Below are positions 11,942 through 23,867 of a DNA stretch of 64,000 nt, one piece after another. Under the pieces are notes generated by a model. The model was not told the DNA's origin. It did no database searches and saw only the letters and a list, made by a program, of their open reading frames with translations. The DNA is from Eutypa lata (lineage: Eukaryota > Ascomycota > Sordariomycetes > Xylariales > Diatrypaceae), in assembly GCA_022661535.1 (NCBI GenBank), contig JAKULF010000005.1:682001-746000 (forward strand), given 5' to 3'. The number at the start of each line of letters is the position of its first letter. Position 1 is the stretch's first letter. A program made the position numbers and the translations under genes.

Positions 11942-14775
11942 GACGAATTTACAGAAAATACCGGTATGTGCTTGGATGTTATCCTCCGTACGAAGTATAT
12001 ACATAATCAACTTCCCGAATCGCTCTAGATATTTTCATGTTGTGCTTGCTCTCATACATAGTTACCTAGTCCTCACCGCATTGACCATCACAACAGGCAG
12101 GCCGTTGTTGTCCCCTGCGACGAGACTTGTTTCCTCTCATATCAAGTTGTCAAACATTAATTCTACCATTAGAAACGTGGCTCACGTTTGACGAAACCCA
12201 AAAGCCAGAAGACAATCCAATTAATCCACCAGTCCCTTGTTCCCAGTCCAAGTTCCCAGCCCCAGCCAGCCCCAGGCAAACCACGAGGTAGACTTGGTTA
12301 CATTCCCAGACCGCACGCGGCGAACCCCATCGCATCGCTCCATTAGGTTTAACTCCGAGCGCGCCGGTATGGGCAACAGAAAGAAAGAAAAAACTTAACC
12401 CAATTGAAAGAAAAGAGTTGCCCCAGTCAACACACACTTGCACTCAACCTCCGGATTACCTCGCATTTGACTCCACAGAGCAAGGGGTTGTGAGATTGCC
12501 CTTCTGCCCTTTAATAATCATGATGACCTACCTGCCTGCCTATGCATGTAGGTACCTACATAATACATACCTCTTAACCCAACATTAGCCCTACTTACTG
12601 CTGCACTATGTACGTTATTCGTATTGCATTATACACTGCACTGTGTGCCAACAAATGTGCTGCGGCCTAATACTGGATTGGCAGATTGGATCACTCAGGC
12701 CGTGGATTGAAACATCTCAGGCGGAGCCACGATGCGGAAGGGTTCTATGTATAGAAGCCTCATCGTCCCCTCTCTCTTACATCGAAAGATATTACGCAAG
12801 TGCGTACCTAGCAGAAGAAGAAAGGAAAGTGACCTCACATAACTATTAAGGTTTTTTTTTTTCCAAGGCGGTGGCAAAACCCCCAATTCCCTTCGCACTT
12901 CGCTTACCACTATACTTACGTTAGCATACCTATTCTTTGTTAGGTATCTGTTAGTTAGTTACCTAGTCCTGCCAACCAACAAGTCCAAGCCCAGCTGCCC
13001 AGTTACTTGCAGCGTTGTACATTTTACTCAGGTGCCGAGATGACCCTAACATACATATGTATAAAGAGTTACGGTTCTTCCATATGCCGGATGAATGAAA
13101 TCATCGCTACCTACATATACCTACATGTATGTACTGTATTTGTACTCGGCAATCCGCGGGTGGTCTCCCTCTCCCATTTGTTGGTACCTTCGGGTTTATC
13201 CATATCTCGCGCCATTGCACGACCAACCCATCCATTGTACAACAATTTCAATGACAGGTTGTCAGACGGACAGGAATATAACGCCTCTAATAAACTGCAT
13301 CAGGCAAAGTGGCAGAGTAGGTAGGCGATTATAAAAATAAAAGGTAATATAAGAATATGTAGGAAGGGACAGGCTACGACAGGGCTTATTAAAACATTGG
13401 ACCCATCAACATTGATCCTTTTGCGGCATTGTCAAAATCCAGCGCGTCGGTGAATGAAGTCAGGTCAGCTTTGCCCTTCCTCATATCCACATTCTTAAGA
13501 AATGCATGCGTACATACGACCATGCATAGATATCCCCATACACCTACCTACCTTATTAATAAGCCACACCGGCCTCCTTACGCCAGAATGTATATACGTG
13601 AATATTCTCAGCACCTGAGGATCTAGTTAACGGTCGGTACCTACATTCTTCATAACGCATAATAACTCGATGCACATTAATCATATCATAGAATACACAT
13701 TATGTGCACCTTTGTACATAATACGCCACAGTTCCACAAAGGCGTCCGTCCATTTGACTAGGTACATACAATACCAGCCTGCTAGCCCGGCCCAGCGAAA
13801 CCGGCATGCCGGAGTCAGTCATCGATCACCCCTCCTTTTCCGGGATGTAGGTATCTAGTAGGGCACTACATAGGTATGTAGCTGCGCTATCTGCGGATCA
13901 CTGCAATAGCAGCACCAAGAATGAATGTCACGATAGGTGGTCGATAAGAGAAAGAGGGGATCAGAAGGAGATCTTGACATGGTCCTTGGTTTCGTTTCGA
14001 TGTGTGAGTAATTGTATGTTATTTATTTCATCTACGTCAAGGTAAAGATACCTAGGTAGTATGGAGTAGAGCTACTGGAAAGATTTTCCAACTAACTAGA
14101 AGGGTGGTTTAGAAACAAATAGGTAGAGTAGTAGGTATGTTGAATATATCTCAGTATAATCACGTAATCTGCTGCATAACAGCTAAGGTGGACATGTAGC
14201 CCTGTGTGTGACTATAGGCCTCTCTCACTTCGCACCAACCAACAGACACATACACCACTTAGATGATAAGTGTTACAGCAATGCAGTAGGTCATACAGAA
14301 CAGGCATTTGCAACTCTGGATGCATAACTGAATAACGTGATCTTCAACGTAATACATGCGTCGAGACATCGCATCTGCCCCCAATATTCATATGAAGAGA
14401 CACAGACATAATCATATATATATGCACTACCTCTCTTGTCTCCTATTTGTCTCGAACGCCCATCCATCCTATATTTTCCTCCGTAACAAACTTGAAAGTT
14501 AGCCATTGCCCACGAGCTACCAATAACGCTCCAATCCAGACAGATGCCATGTGATGTGCCATGCTTTAAACAAACGCCCCGTGATGCCTTTTTTATCTCA
14601 TCTACTCATTCATATCCGAACCCTCTCTCCTCCGCCCCGTCCCGTACCTCTACCTATTTCCTTGACGTCTGTCTGTCTGCCTGTCTCCCCCCTCTTTGAC
14701 CATCTAGATATCCAAGATAGATCGATACCCAGATAAGATGAGGAGGGAGACAAGCTAGCCAGCCAGCCAGCCAGC
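11942..14775. other. Intergenic region rich in TACCTA/TAGGTA words
   Basis: No gene is recognised in about 2.8 kb. Many short open frames exist on both strands, but none shows a motif or convincing protein-like composition. The words tacctac, taggta and ggtacct recur many times between 12530 and 14160, often as tandem pairs. A T/C-rich stretch at 14580-14700 lies just downstream of the sideroflexin stop codon and probably includes its 3' untranslated region. Confidence 0.55.
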
Positions 14776-16120
14776 TCAAATACCACGATTAAACACAACC
14801 AAACCGCCCTCCCCACCCCGACCATGAAACTCCCCCTCGAGCTTCTCCGCCGCCACCTTCTCCCTCTGCGGGAACGCAGCCAGCGCAAGCGGCAGGGCCA
14901 AATAGCTCATGCCGAGGATCAAACCCAAGTTGATGGGCAACGTCAACCGGGGCTTCCGCTTCAGCCACTCGGTGCGCTGCAGCCGGACGAGGATCAGCGG
15001 CGGCACCATCATGATGGGGGTGCAGTTGAGCACGCGGCTGACGGCGGTCTCGGCCACGGCCAGCGTCGCGGCCTTGCGGCTCTTCCCGAGGCTCGGGACG
15101 TCGCTCTCCGCCTTCCCCTGCGCGGCCAGCTCCTGCTTGTCCTGCTCCGACAGGACGGGGTACACGTCGATGCCCGTGCGCATCTCCTCGCCCCGCATCA
15201 GGAAGACGTTCAGCACGCCGGCGGAGGCCACGGCCGCGAAGGGCACGAGGCGGCCGAGCGTGACGCGGGCGGACGGCGAGAGGCGCTTCAGCCGCGGCAC
15301 GATCGAGTTGAGTCCGACGGCCACGGAGCACGAGGCGCCGACGGCCACGAAGTAGGATTGCGCCATCTTGGTGTAGGTTAACGGGGTGGATTTGTTCGCG
15401 TTCGCGCTGTTGATCGCTACGTTCAGGGATTGGTTGACGATTTGCCAGAGGACTGTTCCGGTGTTCTGTTGCGGGGGTTCTCACGTCAGCTGCAAGTTTG
15501 ACTGCTCCGGCGCATTCATATACAGGTGAGGAAATGGGGTAGAGAGGAGTTATAGAACGAACGAACGTACCCCAAGACCCGGTGTAAGCATACCAGCTGT
15601 GACTACCAAGTTTGACCACACGAAGCAGGACATTCGGAAGGGTAGGAGGACGGGCTCTCCGGTATCTTGATGTAGCAGCAGCAGCAGTCAGCTCCATATT
15701 CTATACGTATCTACTACCGCAAGCACAAGAGCCAACGGGTATCGTGGGTGGTATTGTATTGCGCATACGCATCTTCAGTTCATACCAGGATGTATCGTGG
15801 AATCGACAATCTTCTTTGCTTTCCATAATTCCGGGGTCAATTCATTGATCTCCCCCTTCTTGTACGCCGTCACTAGTTGTTTCGCATTCTCGAGGCCACC
15901 TTTTCCGGCGAAGAGGGTTCTAATCATAGCAAGCGCATAGTATGTCAGCCAAGGTCTTCTTCACGCAGCATCAATTGGATAAGACAAAATGTCAAAAATA
16001 ATCGCGGGCGACATACCTAGTGTCCGTTATAGCAAGCGTCTGCCGGACGCGACCCCAGTAGGTACTGAGATCATACCGCGACTCAGGCAGCTCCCTACTA
16101 CCTGGCAGGGAAGACGACAT
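14776..16120 (-). CDS. Sideroflexin (mitochondrial tricarboxylate/serine carrier family)
   Basis: Sideroflexins are multi-pass inner mitochondrial membrane transporters; characterised animal members carry serine into mitochondria, and the fungal relative is often called Fsf1. Model: exons 16120-16017, 15919-15786, 15665-15571 and 15465-14776, giving 340 residues, close to the family length of about 320-335. The family motif HPDTGE is rebuilt exactly across the second intron, whose split Asp codon (G|AT) fixes the splice. Other hallmarks are PFRMS just after it, NQSLNVAIN in exon 4, PFAAVASAGVLNV, RPRLTLPIN and the C-terminal VVFNRGI. Introns carry gctgac branch sites; the second uses an aag acceptor. 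The ATG at 16120 begins MSSSLPGS, and the ORF upstream in frame has no better start. Long antisense frames over exon 4 are shadows of its GC-rich coding sequence. No damage is seen. Confidence 0.93.
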
Positions 16121-16898
16121 CGTTCGTCCGTCCACTCGTCTTCTATCTAGCTGTCTTGCGATCCTTCCCCTACTAGTTACAACAACCAACAAGCGTTAAG
16201 CCACGAGGGGAAAGGAACCACACTAGTAAAATAGAGAAAGACGAAAGGAGAGGAAAGCTGGTTTGACCAGCCGTCGACCTACGAAGGTGGCCCAGAGTAA
16301 GATGTCGCGCACACAATGCTCACACCTTACACAAGATAACGTTTTTGAGTACATAAGAAATGGTGAACCTGCGATTGGGCAGTGTCACCTGTAAATTCGG
16401 GGATGTGGGCCGGTATCGGATCGGATTGTCAGCCCGCATCTATGCGTTGCAACCCGCTAATTAAGTACACAGAAGGTGAAAATGAAAGTGGCTATTACAA
16501 AACATGGTCAATACATCAGGACACATTGAGACGTGGATTTCAAGATCGTAAAATATGTATATAGAGGTTCATGGGATAAATTGTAGCCAAATGAATGCTT
16601 CATTTAAAGTTGGGGCGAAATAAGAGGTTCATTCATAGAGTAGCTACATATCTACATAACTACATACATACAAACGTACATACACCCCAGCATATGCCCC
16701 GCAATGTATTTCAAACAATGGTTTTTACCAGTGTCAGAAGGAGCAAGGAAAGAGCATATCATCATCCATTGCACTGCCTACCTCTTTCCTGTAACTCCAT
16801 ACTTAACCCCTTAAAAATTGAGGGGAGCCTTCCATCATCCGCTATGGAATCCAAACTTCACGATCGACGAAAATAAGGCACACAGGCAAAAAAGAAAA

Positions 16899-17000
16899 CG
16901 ACCAACGCAGGATTCGAACCTGCAATCTCTAGAGGGAGTAACCACCTGCAGAGCAGAGGTATCACCGAAATCTAGCGCCTTACCATTAGGCCAGCTGGCC
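16899..17000 (-). tRNA. tRNA-Arg (anticodon TCG) with a 30-nt intron
   Basis: On the minus strand the acceptor stem GGCCAGC pairs with GTTGGTC (with G-U pairs), the D arm is GCC...GGC, and the anticodon stem CTAGA pairs with TCTAG around loop TTTCGG+C. The T arm is GCAGG-TTCGAAT-CCTGC, with G as discriminator base. The anticodon TCG reads the Arg codon CGA. A 30-nt intron sits at the canonical position one base 3' of the anticodon. Mature length is 72 nt before CCA addition. All arms fold, so the gene should be functional. Confidence 0.93.
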
Positions 17001-18379
17001 ATTAAGCCGAAGTTTGTTCAAACATCGGATAGTAGGTTAAATTTTCTTAGTTTTATTCTATCCTATAGGCGTGGACCTTCACTCTAAAGTAGCTTCCATT
17101 CGGTTTGATGTACCTCCATTCAGTACCATGACATAGCCCCTCTAGTATTTGGAGAGCACCTATCAGTTAAATGCATTCATCTGATCAATATAAGATTCAA
17201 CGAGTTGTTTTTGTTGTAAATTAAGATTATTCATAAACAGTTTGTTATTGCATGTTCATGTAATCATAGGCTACTTGAAGTTACATAATTACTTGCTTAT
17301 ACCCAATAATTAGGTACCTAGTTTATCATGAATTTTTACTGTCTCATGGTATAATTATTTTCCATCATTTGCTGTCTTTATTGGGAGAAGGATATACTTA
17401 GTAAAAATGAATACCACGCTTTTACTAATTATGTTCTAGATGCAGATAGAATGTTAGGTGTTGCAGAAAACCTATTTGATTGGGACTCTGACTACGCAAA
17501 TGCTATGAAGCGCTAGACTCCCTATTCGACTGTCAAAGGGCATCCAGCAACAGGCCGTGCATGATATGAAGGGCAAATTAGGAAGAGTTGGAACTGTTCG
17601 TAACAAATTTTGTGGCCCCGGGTTTCCTCACAGGTGAATTGACTCTACTTCGTAGAGTCTCAACAGGTACCATCTTGGGTGGGCTTAAAATTAGGAAGAC
17701 ATTTATGACTATACTTTTCGTTGAACAGGTTGACATGTCAACCTCCATGAGAATCCATCCAGGCAGCTTTGACGACGGCACATTCGTGATAAATATTATA
17801 ATCTGCGGACAGACTCACCGTGACACTGTAAAGGTTTAAGGACACAAACAACATCTGACTTTCATTTAGGGGTCATTTGATGAGGGAGAGTCACATAATG
17901 CTCTCTGTCTACTGATACTATGAAGCTACTCTTGTCATGTCACTGTCGTTATCCCTGTCATTCGGCATGAACTCGCCAGCCTTTTAGAAGAAGTTAAGCA
18001 GCCGGAAGCTTCATTTAGGTGGATTCTTAAAAGTCATACTCCGTGTAGAACATGGCCAGCACCTAGACGACCCGGCCGTTTTCGATCCCTGATGTGGGCT
18101 CAGCTGGCCACTCAGCAAGCAAGCTGGTGCGGGGGGAAGGTATTACCTCTTCAATGTAACGTTTTCTTTGCGTTTTGCACTTTTATTATGTGTTAAACCT
18201 GGCAGCTGCCTGGCTACATTACCCGAGTACACTACCCGACAAGGAGTTTTACATATAAAATAAGGCGGCCTGGGTGGTCTCATACTCATTATACCTAACC
18301 ACCTCAGACTCCTGCTCTTTTCAATATACTGGTACCCTGCTACTCTATCACCGTCCTTTGACAACCATTGTGGATTACG
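17001..18379. other. Intergenic, no convincing gene
   Basis: About 1.4 kb separates the tRNA and the HET gene. Overlapping short frames occur at 17588-17839 (+) and 17578-17781 (-), but neither shows a motif. The final few hundred bases before 18380 should contain the promoter and 5' leader of the HET gene; no specific site can be defended. Confidence 0.5.
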
Positions 18380-20509
18380 ATGTCGACGAGGCTGCCAAAT
18401 AGTCGAGGATGCATATCCGGACATGCTGATGGCAGAGCTGGTCCCGAGCCTCGCGCTGGATTTATGATACCGACCCTCAAGTTGAGTCAGTCAGCCACAA
18501 ATGGATGCCTTTGGTGCACCATTTATTGGGAGGCCTTTAAACGCGTGTTTGGCAACTTGAAACCAGAAGATCAGGTATTCATCTACTGGAGACACAAGGG
18601 CGAAAGCTTTTTTGAGCCATGGTGTGGCCCTGGGGATTTCAAGATACAGATTTATATCCAAGGTAGGTCGCATATTCAGCTCTGAAATAAAAGCCGACCT
18701 GCTTCATGAATTGCATCTGGACTAATGTATATTCGTGTAGATTCTCAGGGAGATCCGACTGAAGACCTCGTACGTCGGTTTCCTATCAGGAATCTCCTTA
18801 GCAACAAGACAGATTCGGAGGCTACTTTGACACAGATCAAGAAATGGGAACATGATTGTTATATTGACCATCGAAACTGTCGTTCTGAGAGGCTTGATGT
18901 CTCCCTTCCCACACGATGCATCGATGTTAGCGATGAGAGCATCATCCGTGTTGTCGAGCGTGGAGGTGATAGGGGACAATATATTTGTCTCTCGCACCAG
19001 TGGGGAAAGGGGGAAATGCCTCTCAAATTGACAACTGGTACCAGAGATGACCTGTTTTCTGGTATAAATGCTGCCGACTTGCCTATTACTTTCGGTCATG
19101 CTGTAGACATCACTAAGCGACTAGGGTGCCGTTATCTTTGGATCGATTCTCTTTGTATAGTGCAAGACGATAAAGATGACTGGGAAAGAGAAGCAGCGAA
19201 CATGGCATCCATCTACTCTAACAGTTGGCTCACGGTCGCCGCTGCTGCCGCCTCAGGCCCGACAGATGGACTTTTCAAGTCTCCTGACGTACAGCTCACA
19301 GACAGTTCACCTCTTGAGCTAAGTCGGTCGGTTCTCCCCTTTTCCGTGTACGTTCGACGCGAACCTCGATTTGAGGTCGGCCACTTAGCTGGGAAACAAG
19401 AACATGGCCTACTGGATCGTGGTTGGGTGCTCCAAGAACGACTTCTCTCACCGCGAGTGGTCTTTTTCGGGGCTAACGAGGTTTCTTGGGAATGCATGTC
19501 ATGCGAGGCATGTTCTTGCGAGCCGAGGTTGACTCCATATGAACTTCAGCAATATTCTCCAAGAGAGCCGATGAACCCCAAGGGTGCATTTTGTCAAGCG
19601 TCTAGCAAAGTAGGCGAAGAGCGAGACATGAAAGACGGACGACTCCTTGCGGCGTGGCACAACGTCGTCAATGCATACACCGGACTTCGCTTGACCGTTG
19701 CTACAGATATTTTTCCCGCTCTAGCCGGTTTGGCACGGCAGGTCGGGGCAACACGGGAAGGTGACCAATACATCGCCGGCCTGTGGAAACTAACAATCAT
19801 GCAAGACCTTCTATGGAGAAGACGTACATTTGGTGACTGGAACGAGTCGATCTGGAGTGACCATTATGACCTGCAGAATTGCTTCGACGGCGGAGATCAG
19901 GGCAAGGAGAAGTTCGTACAGAAACTGATGGACCAGAACCTGTTGGAGATCAAAATTGAGAGAGAACTCAAGCGCAGACTGGCACCTTCTTGGTCCTGGG
20001 CATCGCTTCATACGCAGATTGAGTACGACAAGGAGATGAACTTGCGTGACTTCAACTTGACTGACCTTGAGCTTGCACAATTGGTTGAAGTTAACTGTGT
20101 GCACAAATATGAGACTGGTAGGCTGCAAGACCCGGAAAACTCATCTATTACGATAAGGGGAAGAATAGTTGCAGTGGAGCTGAGGCATGTAGAGGTCGGG
20201 AATAGCTATGAATCTCGTCTGATTTCGAATAGGTGTGTCATGCCTTTCTCGGAAACAGATACGGGATTGAGATCTCCTGGAAGCCCTCTTAAGGACGGCG
20301 CTAGACTTAGTTGTCTCCTAATTGCTACAGGCAAAGTCAAGGAAAGGGTGCACATGAGAAAGGAGCTCGGACTTGTGCTGATTGCCCAAGATGCCGAAAC
20401 GGAGCGTTGCTATAAACGTGTTGGCATGTTCTCGCATGCTTACGAAATTGGAAAAGAATCATCAGTATTCGACGGCGTGGAAAGTAAGAGTCTAGTCCAA
20501 ATAGTTTGA
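18380..20509 (+). CDS. HET-domain protein (heterokaryon incompatibility family)
   Basis: HET-domain proteins act in fungal non-self recognition and can trigger cell death on heterokaryon formation. Model: exons 18380-18662 and 18741-20509 with a 78-nt intron (gtaggt...gtgtag) that splits an Asp codon, giving about 683 residues. The N-terminal part has a GCLWC motif and then a typical spacer. The HET core follows: YICLSHQWG at about residues 175-183, LWIDSLCIVQDD at 227-238, EAANMASIYSNS just after, and RGWVLQERLLSPR near 321. No NACHT, WD or TM region follows. The start is uncertain: an alternative frame at 18360-18445 reads CGLRC...GCQIVEDAYPDM, which looks like a HET-type Cys-rich N terminus and would need a frameshift or unrecognised intron to join. 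Confidence 0.85.
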
Positions 20510-20689
20510 TATGACGGCTTAAATGTGATGATGTATTAGTAATGCAGAGATTATTGGCCATATATAGGGTTTTACCTTTATCCATTCACTCAGTTTCCTT
20601 TTATGCTTCAGACCTATACTACTTTATATTTGACATTCAAGGTCATCCTCAGCTATCGTTAAGACTTCGCTTCATGCTTATAATGTAAT

Positions 20690-20850
20690 ATTTCTTTCAT
20701 TCATTCATATAAATAACTTATATAAGTTGCTTTTAAACATAAAATCTTTTTTATAAAATTATAATTAAATGAAAATACATTTAATAATATTAAAGCATAA
20801 ATTTTATAATAAAATTATTTAAAAGTTTAAATTAACGTTATCGATACGGC
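20690..20850. repeat. Short AT-saturated patch, RIP-like
   Basis: Roughly 160 bp between the HET gene and the zinc-cluster gene has nearly lost C and G, with remaining cytosines partly in acgtta and tcgata contexts. It resembles the large block at 1741-11933 on a small scale. It may be a remnant or solo LTR of a repeat, or simply an AT-rich promoter segment. No open frame lies in it. Confidence 0.4.
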
Positions 20851-20919
20851 ATATTTCCCTTACGATAAGCAACGTAAGGTAAACACCGACTAATAAACAC
20901 TTAGCGAACGCGAATAACG

Positions 20920-22267
20920 ATGCCTAGCCCATTAAGATCAAGCGCGTCTATTAAAACCGAGTCTGCATATGGTGACGAGACGGCAGACGAGGTCGAAGTA
21001 GGAGAATATTTAGATGGGAATGAACAGCCCGAGCCAAACGAGTCGGTAGTGGTGGCGACGACGGCGGCAGAAGGCGCGGGCGATTCCGAACCCGACGACG
21101 ACGACTTAGCGCTCGTCGCGTCCGACCTAGTTCCACCGGAAGCAACAGCGCGTCAATCGACGACCACATCCCAAGATACCCGCGACGCTCGTGAGTCCTC
21201 CAAAGTGACAGGCGCCGCGGCGCCGCGATGCGAGATCTGCAAGAAGCAGAAGCAGAGGGTAAATAATCAATTGATCTATCTGCCTTTCAGTGAATGAATG
21301 CATGCATATCTAGACTACCACCACAACCCCTTGGCGTAGTAGACCTATCGAGATTATGTAATCAATCAGCTTCGCTAACGAGAGATTCCTTTGCGATGTA
21401 TGTATAGTGCAGCTTCAACAACCCGTCCGGAAAATGCGACAAGTGCTACAAGCAGGGCTACGAATGCCGCATCGTCGACACTGTGAACGCTCGCGCGTAT
21501 GTCGCGCGTCTTAATGCGAGAGCGTCGACGAAGACGTCGTCGTCGTCTAGGCTGGCCAAGCGGAAACCTCGGGGTGCCCGCCGCATCATGAAGTGCGAGT
21601 GGTGTCGCAAGAATAATAGGACCGTGAGTTCCCTATCAAGAAATTCCCCCTTTTTCTTTGTGTGCACACCTACTTATGTCTTATATAGTGCTTGCCTGAG
21701 AAGAGGGTATGGCCGGCCAAGTGCTCCGTCTGCATTCAGAACAGCCTGCCATGTAGTCCACCCATGCGTGGCAAAAGGGCCACAGCTGCTGCAGCACCAT
21801 CGACATTACCCACACAGGGTCCAGCGGCGCATAACCACCACCACCACCACCATCACACAGATGGTATGCTGGTACCGGTGTCCTCAGAGGAAGAATCTGA
21901 CGAATCTGCGGATAGCGACGACTCGGACGCGTCGATCCCAGCCGTTCTGCCCCCTACTCGCAAGAGGAAGAGGCAAGAAGAGAGCAATGGCGGCGGCGGT
22001 GGCGTTGGTGGCCCTCAGGAAAGCGAAAATGCCGGTTTTAGGGAGACAATCGCGCGGATGGAAGAGGAGTACCAGGAGGTCCTCAGAAACGTACAAAGCC
22101 AACACGAGCAGGAGATGGGTGCGCTGAAGGCCAAGTACGAACAAGTGGTGGACGACTTCGCGAATGCTACAAGGAACCATGAGCGCCGGCTGGACGATCT
22201 GATATACATCATGAAGAACAACGAGCGGAGGGCGGACGAGATCATCCTGTCCTTGAAGAATAAATGA
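20920..22267 (+). CDS. Putative transcription factor with two tandem Zn2Cys6 clusters and a C-terminal coiled coil
   Basis: Model: exons 20920-21258, 21408-21623 and 21689-22267, both introns phase 0, 377 residues. The first 100 residues are acidic. Cluster 1 (about 104-133) is C-x2-C-x6-C-x8-C-x2-C-x6-C; cluster 2 (about 176-207) is C-x2-C-x6-C-x10-C-x2-C-x6-C. Both satisfy the fungal Zn2Cys6 pattern, with basic residues between the second and third Cys (KKQKQR and RKNNRT). The linker is basic and Ser-rich. After cluster 2 come a seven-His run, an acidic SEEESDESADSDDSD-type stretch, a KRKRQ nuclear-localisation-like motif and an 80-residue charged helix likely to form a coiled coil. Each intron falls exactly before the third Cys of its cluster. 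A single Zn2Cys6 domain is the norm, so this architecture is unusual. No fungal_trans middle domain is seen, and target genes are unknown. Confidence 0.85.
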
Positions 22268-23400
22268 TGGGAGCCGTGGCGACGAAATGCGGGAGATCTG
22301 ATGTGCATCTGTAAGCTTTGGCTCTATGCGTACTGCCGTTGGCTGGAGAAATAAGCCCGCTCTGGCGTGGTATCCTCTATTACCTATTATGACGATGTTG
22401 TTGCCTCAGTTGCATAATACTCATATACTAATGAATGGCTATCCAAGGGATTTGTGGGACATTAACTTAGCCGAGGAGCCATAAGTTATACCATGACTTA
22501 GAGAGAACGAGGACGTGATACCACGATGCGGCTAGTTAGGAAGTGCCTATAACTCCATGCAAGAACCAGGAGCATACTGGTATCGCCGTTGCGATTGAAG
22601 TATCATTGGCTTTGAACTTTGATGAGGCTACAGTTAATCGAATAATATCTAATGAAAGCACTTAGTGTGACTTGATTAGAAGAACAAACGGTGGTATGAT
22701 GTCTATAGCGATCTCCTTAATAGGTGTATGGACCAGGAGAAATCTCTTCCCGCAGTGCTTCCTATGCTTTACATACTACATATATAGAGTCCCTTACATA
22801 TCCAAACCCCAACCTGCTTCCAAACCAGCGTTCAAGCTCTTTCTCGCGCGCCGTGACGTTGTCAGTGGTGAGGGTACTAACGTGGACCGCGAGAGATGAC
22901 CGATTGGGACAATGCTTCAGCGTAGCAATGCCAACATCAGACTTATCCCCGCATCAGCGGAAATCGAGTTGGGAAATGGCTCCTGGCGAGACTTACATTA
23001 CCATAGTTTAGGGTGTTCAGCTTGGCATCGGCTTTGGTGACTATTTTGATCAACGAAGCCCTCGCTCTATCCGTCGGAGGACGTGTCAAGGGCCTCTGCA
23101 AGTAACTCTAAGCCAGGCTCCGCTGGCTTTTCGATATATATTCGTCTGGCCGCTGCGGTATTCTGTATGTCGGGTAACACTAAGCCGGGGGTAGAAAGAA
23201 GACTAGTAGCAAGACAAACTTAGACGAATCAACGTCCCATCAAAAGAAGCTTCCACAGAATCCATCTTGGTAAGCCAAGGATGGCGAATTTCCTATCCTG
23301 GCCGGGGATGATCCCTTGTTGTCACTCGCTCCGAGATGCTTGTAAGTTTTCTGCGCGCAGTTGTCAGATATAAAGCATAATAAAGAAATATTATTAATAG
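22268..23400. other. Intergenic, nothing recognised
   Basis: About 1.1 kb of ordinary composition. The short frames at 22672-22899 and 22724-23011 (+) overlap each other and have no motif. The 3' untranslated region of the zinc-cluster gene must lie at its left end. Confidence 0.5.
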
Positions 23401-23425
23401 CTTATCTTTTGGTGCAGTGGCGTAT

Positions 23426-23722
23426 TTAACAGCAGTTCTGGCACTCTGCCGCTCCCTTCTTGCGGTCCAGAGACGAGGTCAACGTGCCACAGTCGAAGCA
23501 ATGCAGCTTCGGCTTTGGATTCGTCAGCTCCTTAACCTTGTCGTAGCAAGTGGCAAGGGTTGCTGGCCTCCCTTAACCGGCTCGTTGGATGTGACCTTGG
23601 TGCACATTGTGACAGACGTGCGAAGTGGGGTTGTTTAGGCGTTGTTTCTTGTTGTTGTTGTGGTCGTCGCCGGCATCTACGCCGTCGTCGGCTGCGCGCT
23701 TGGATGGTGTCTGGCTGGACAT
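23426..23722 (-). pseudogene. Small Cys/His-rich ORF interrupted by one TAA
   Basis: An ATG at 23722 opens a frame of 98 codons that ends at 23426 with one internal TAA at 23573-23575. The first half has a polar basic start (MSSQTPSKRA, NNNKKQR) and HVCHNVHQGH. The second half carries CFDCGT and ends CQNCC, suggesting a small zinc-binding protein. The frame stays protein-like on both sides of the stop, so this is either a nonsense mutation (CAA to TAA is one transition) or a missed intron. No intron with good signals removes only the stop. The family is not recognised. Confidence 0.45.
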
Positions 23723-23867
23723 CGTGATTGAAAAATGGGATGAGGCAGGTTTTGATCGGTGTTGTTGTTGTTTCAGACGATATCTTTCCCCGAGATAGTG
23801 ACCAGGGCAAGCTGAACAGCAGTGGTGAGGCAGTCTTCCTCTAACCGTGCCCCCCACCACCCCTCTT

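Noticed and set aside
14789..15697. Minus-strand 302-residue open frame and the plus-strand 185-residue frame at 14824-15381
   Set aside because: Both overlap sideroflexin exon 4 in other frames and are Arg/His-rich shadows of its GC-rich codons; the sideroflexin frame carries all family motifs.
17578..17839. Overlapping sense and antisense short ORFs
   Set aside because: Neither has a domain, splice context or composition better than the other.
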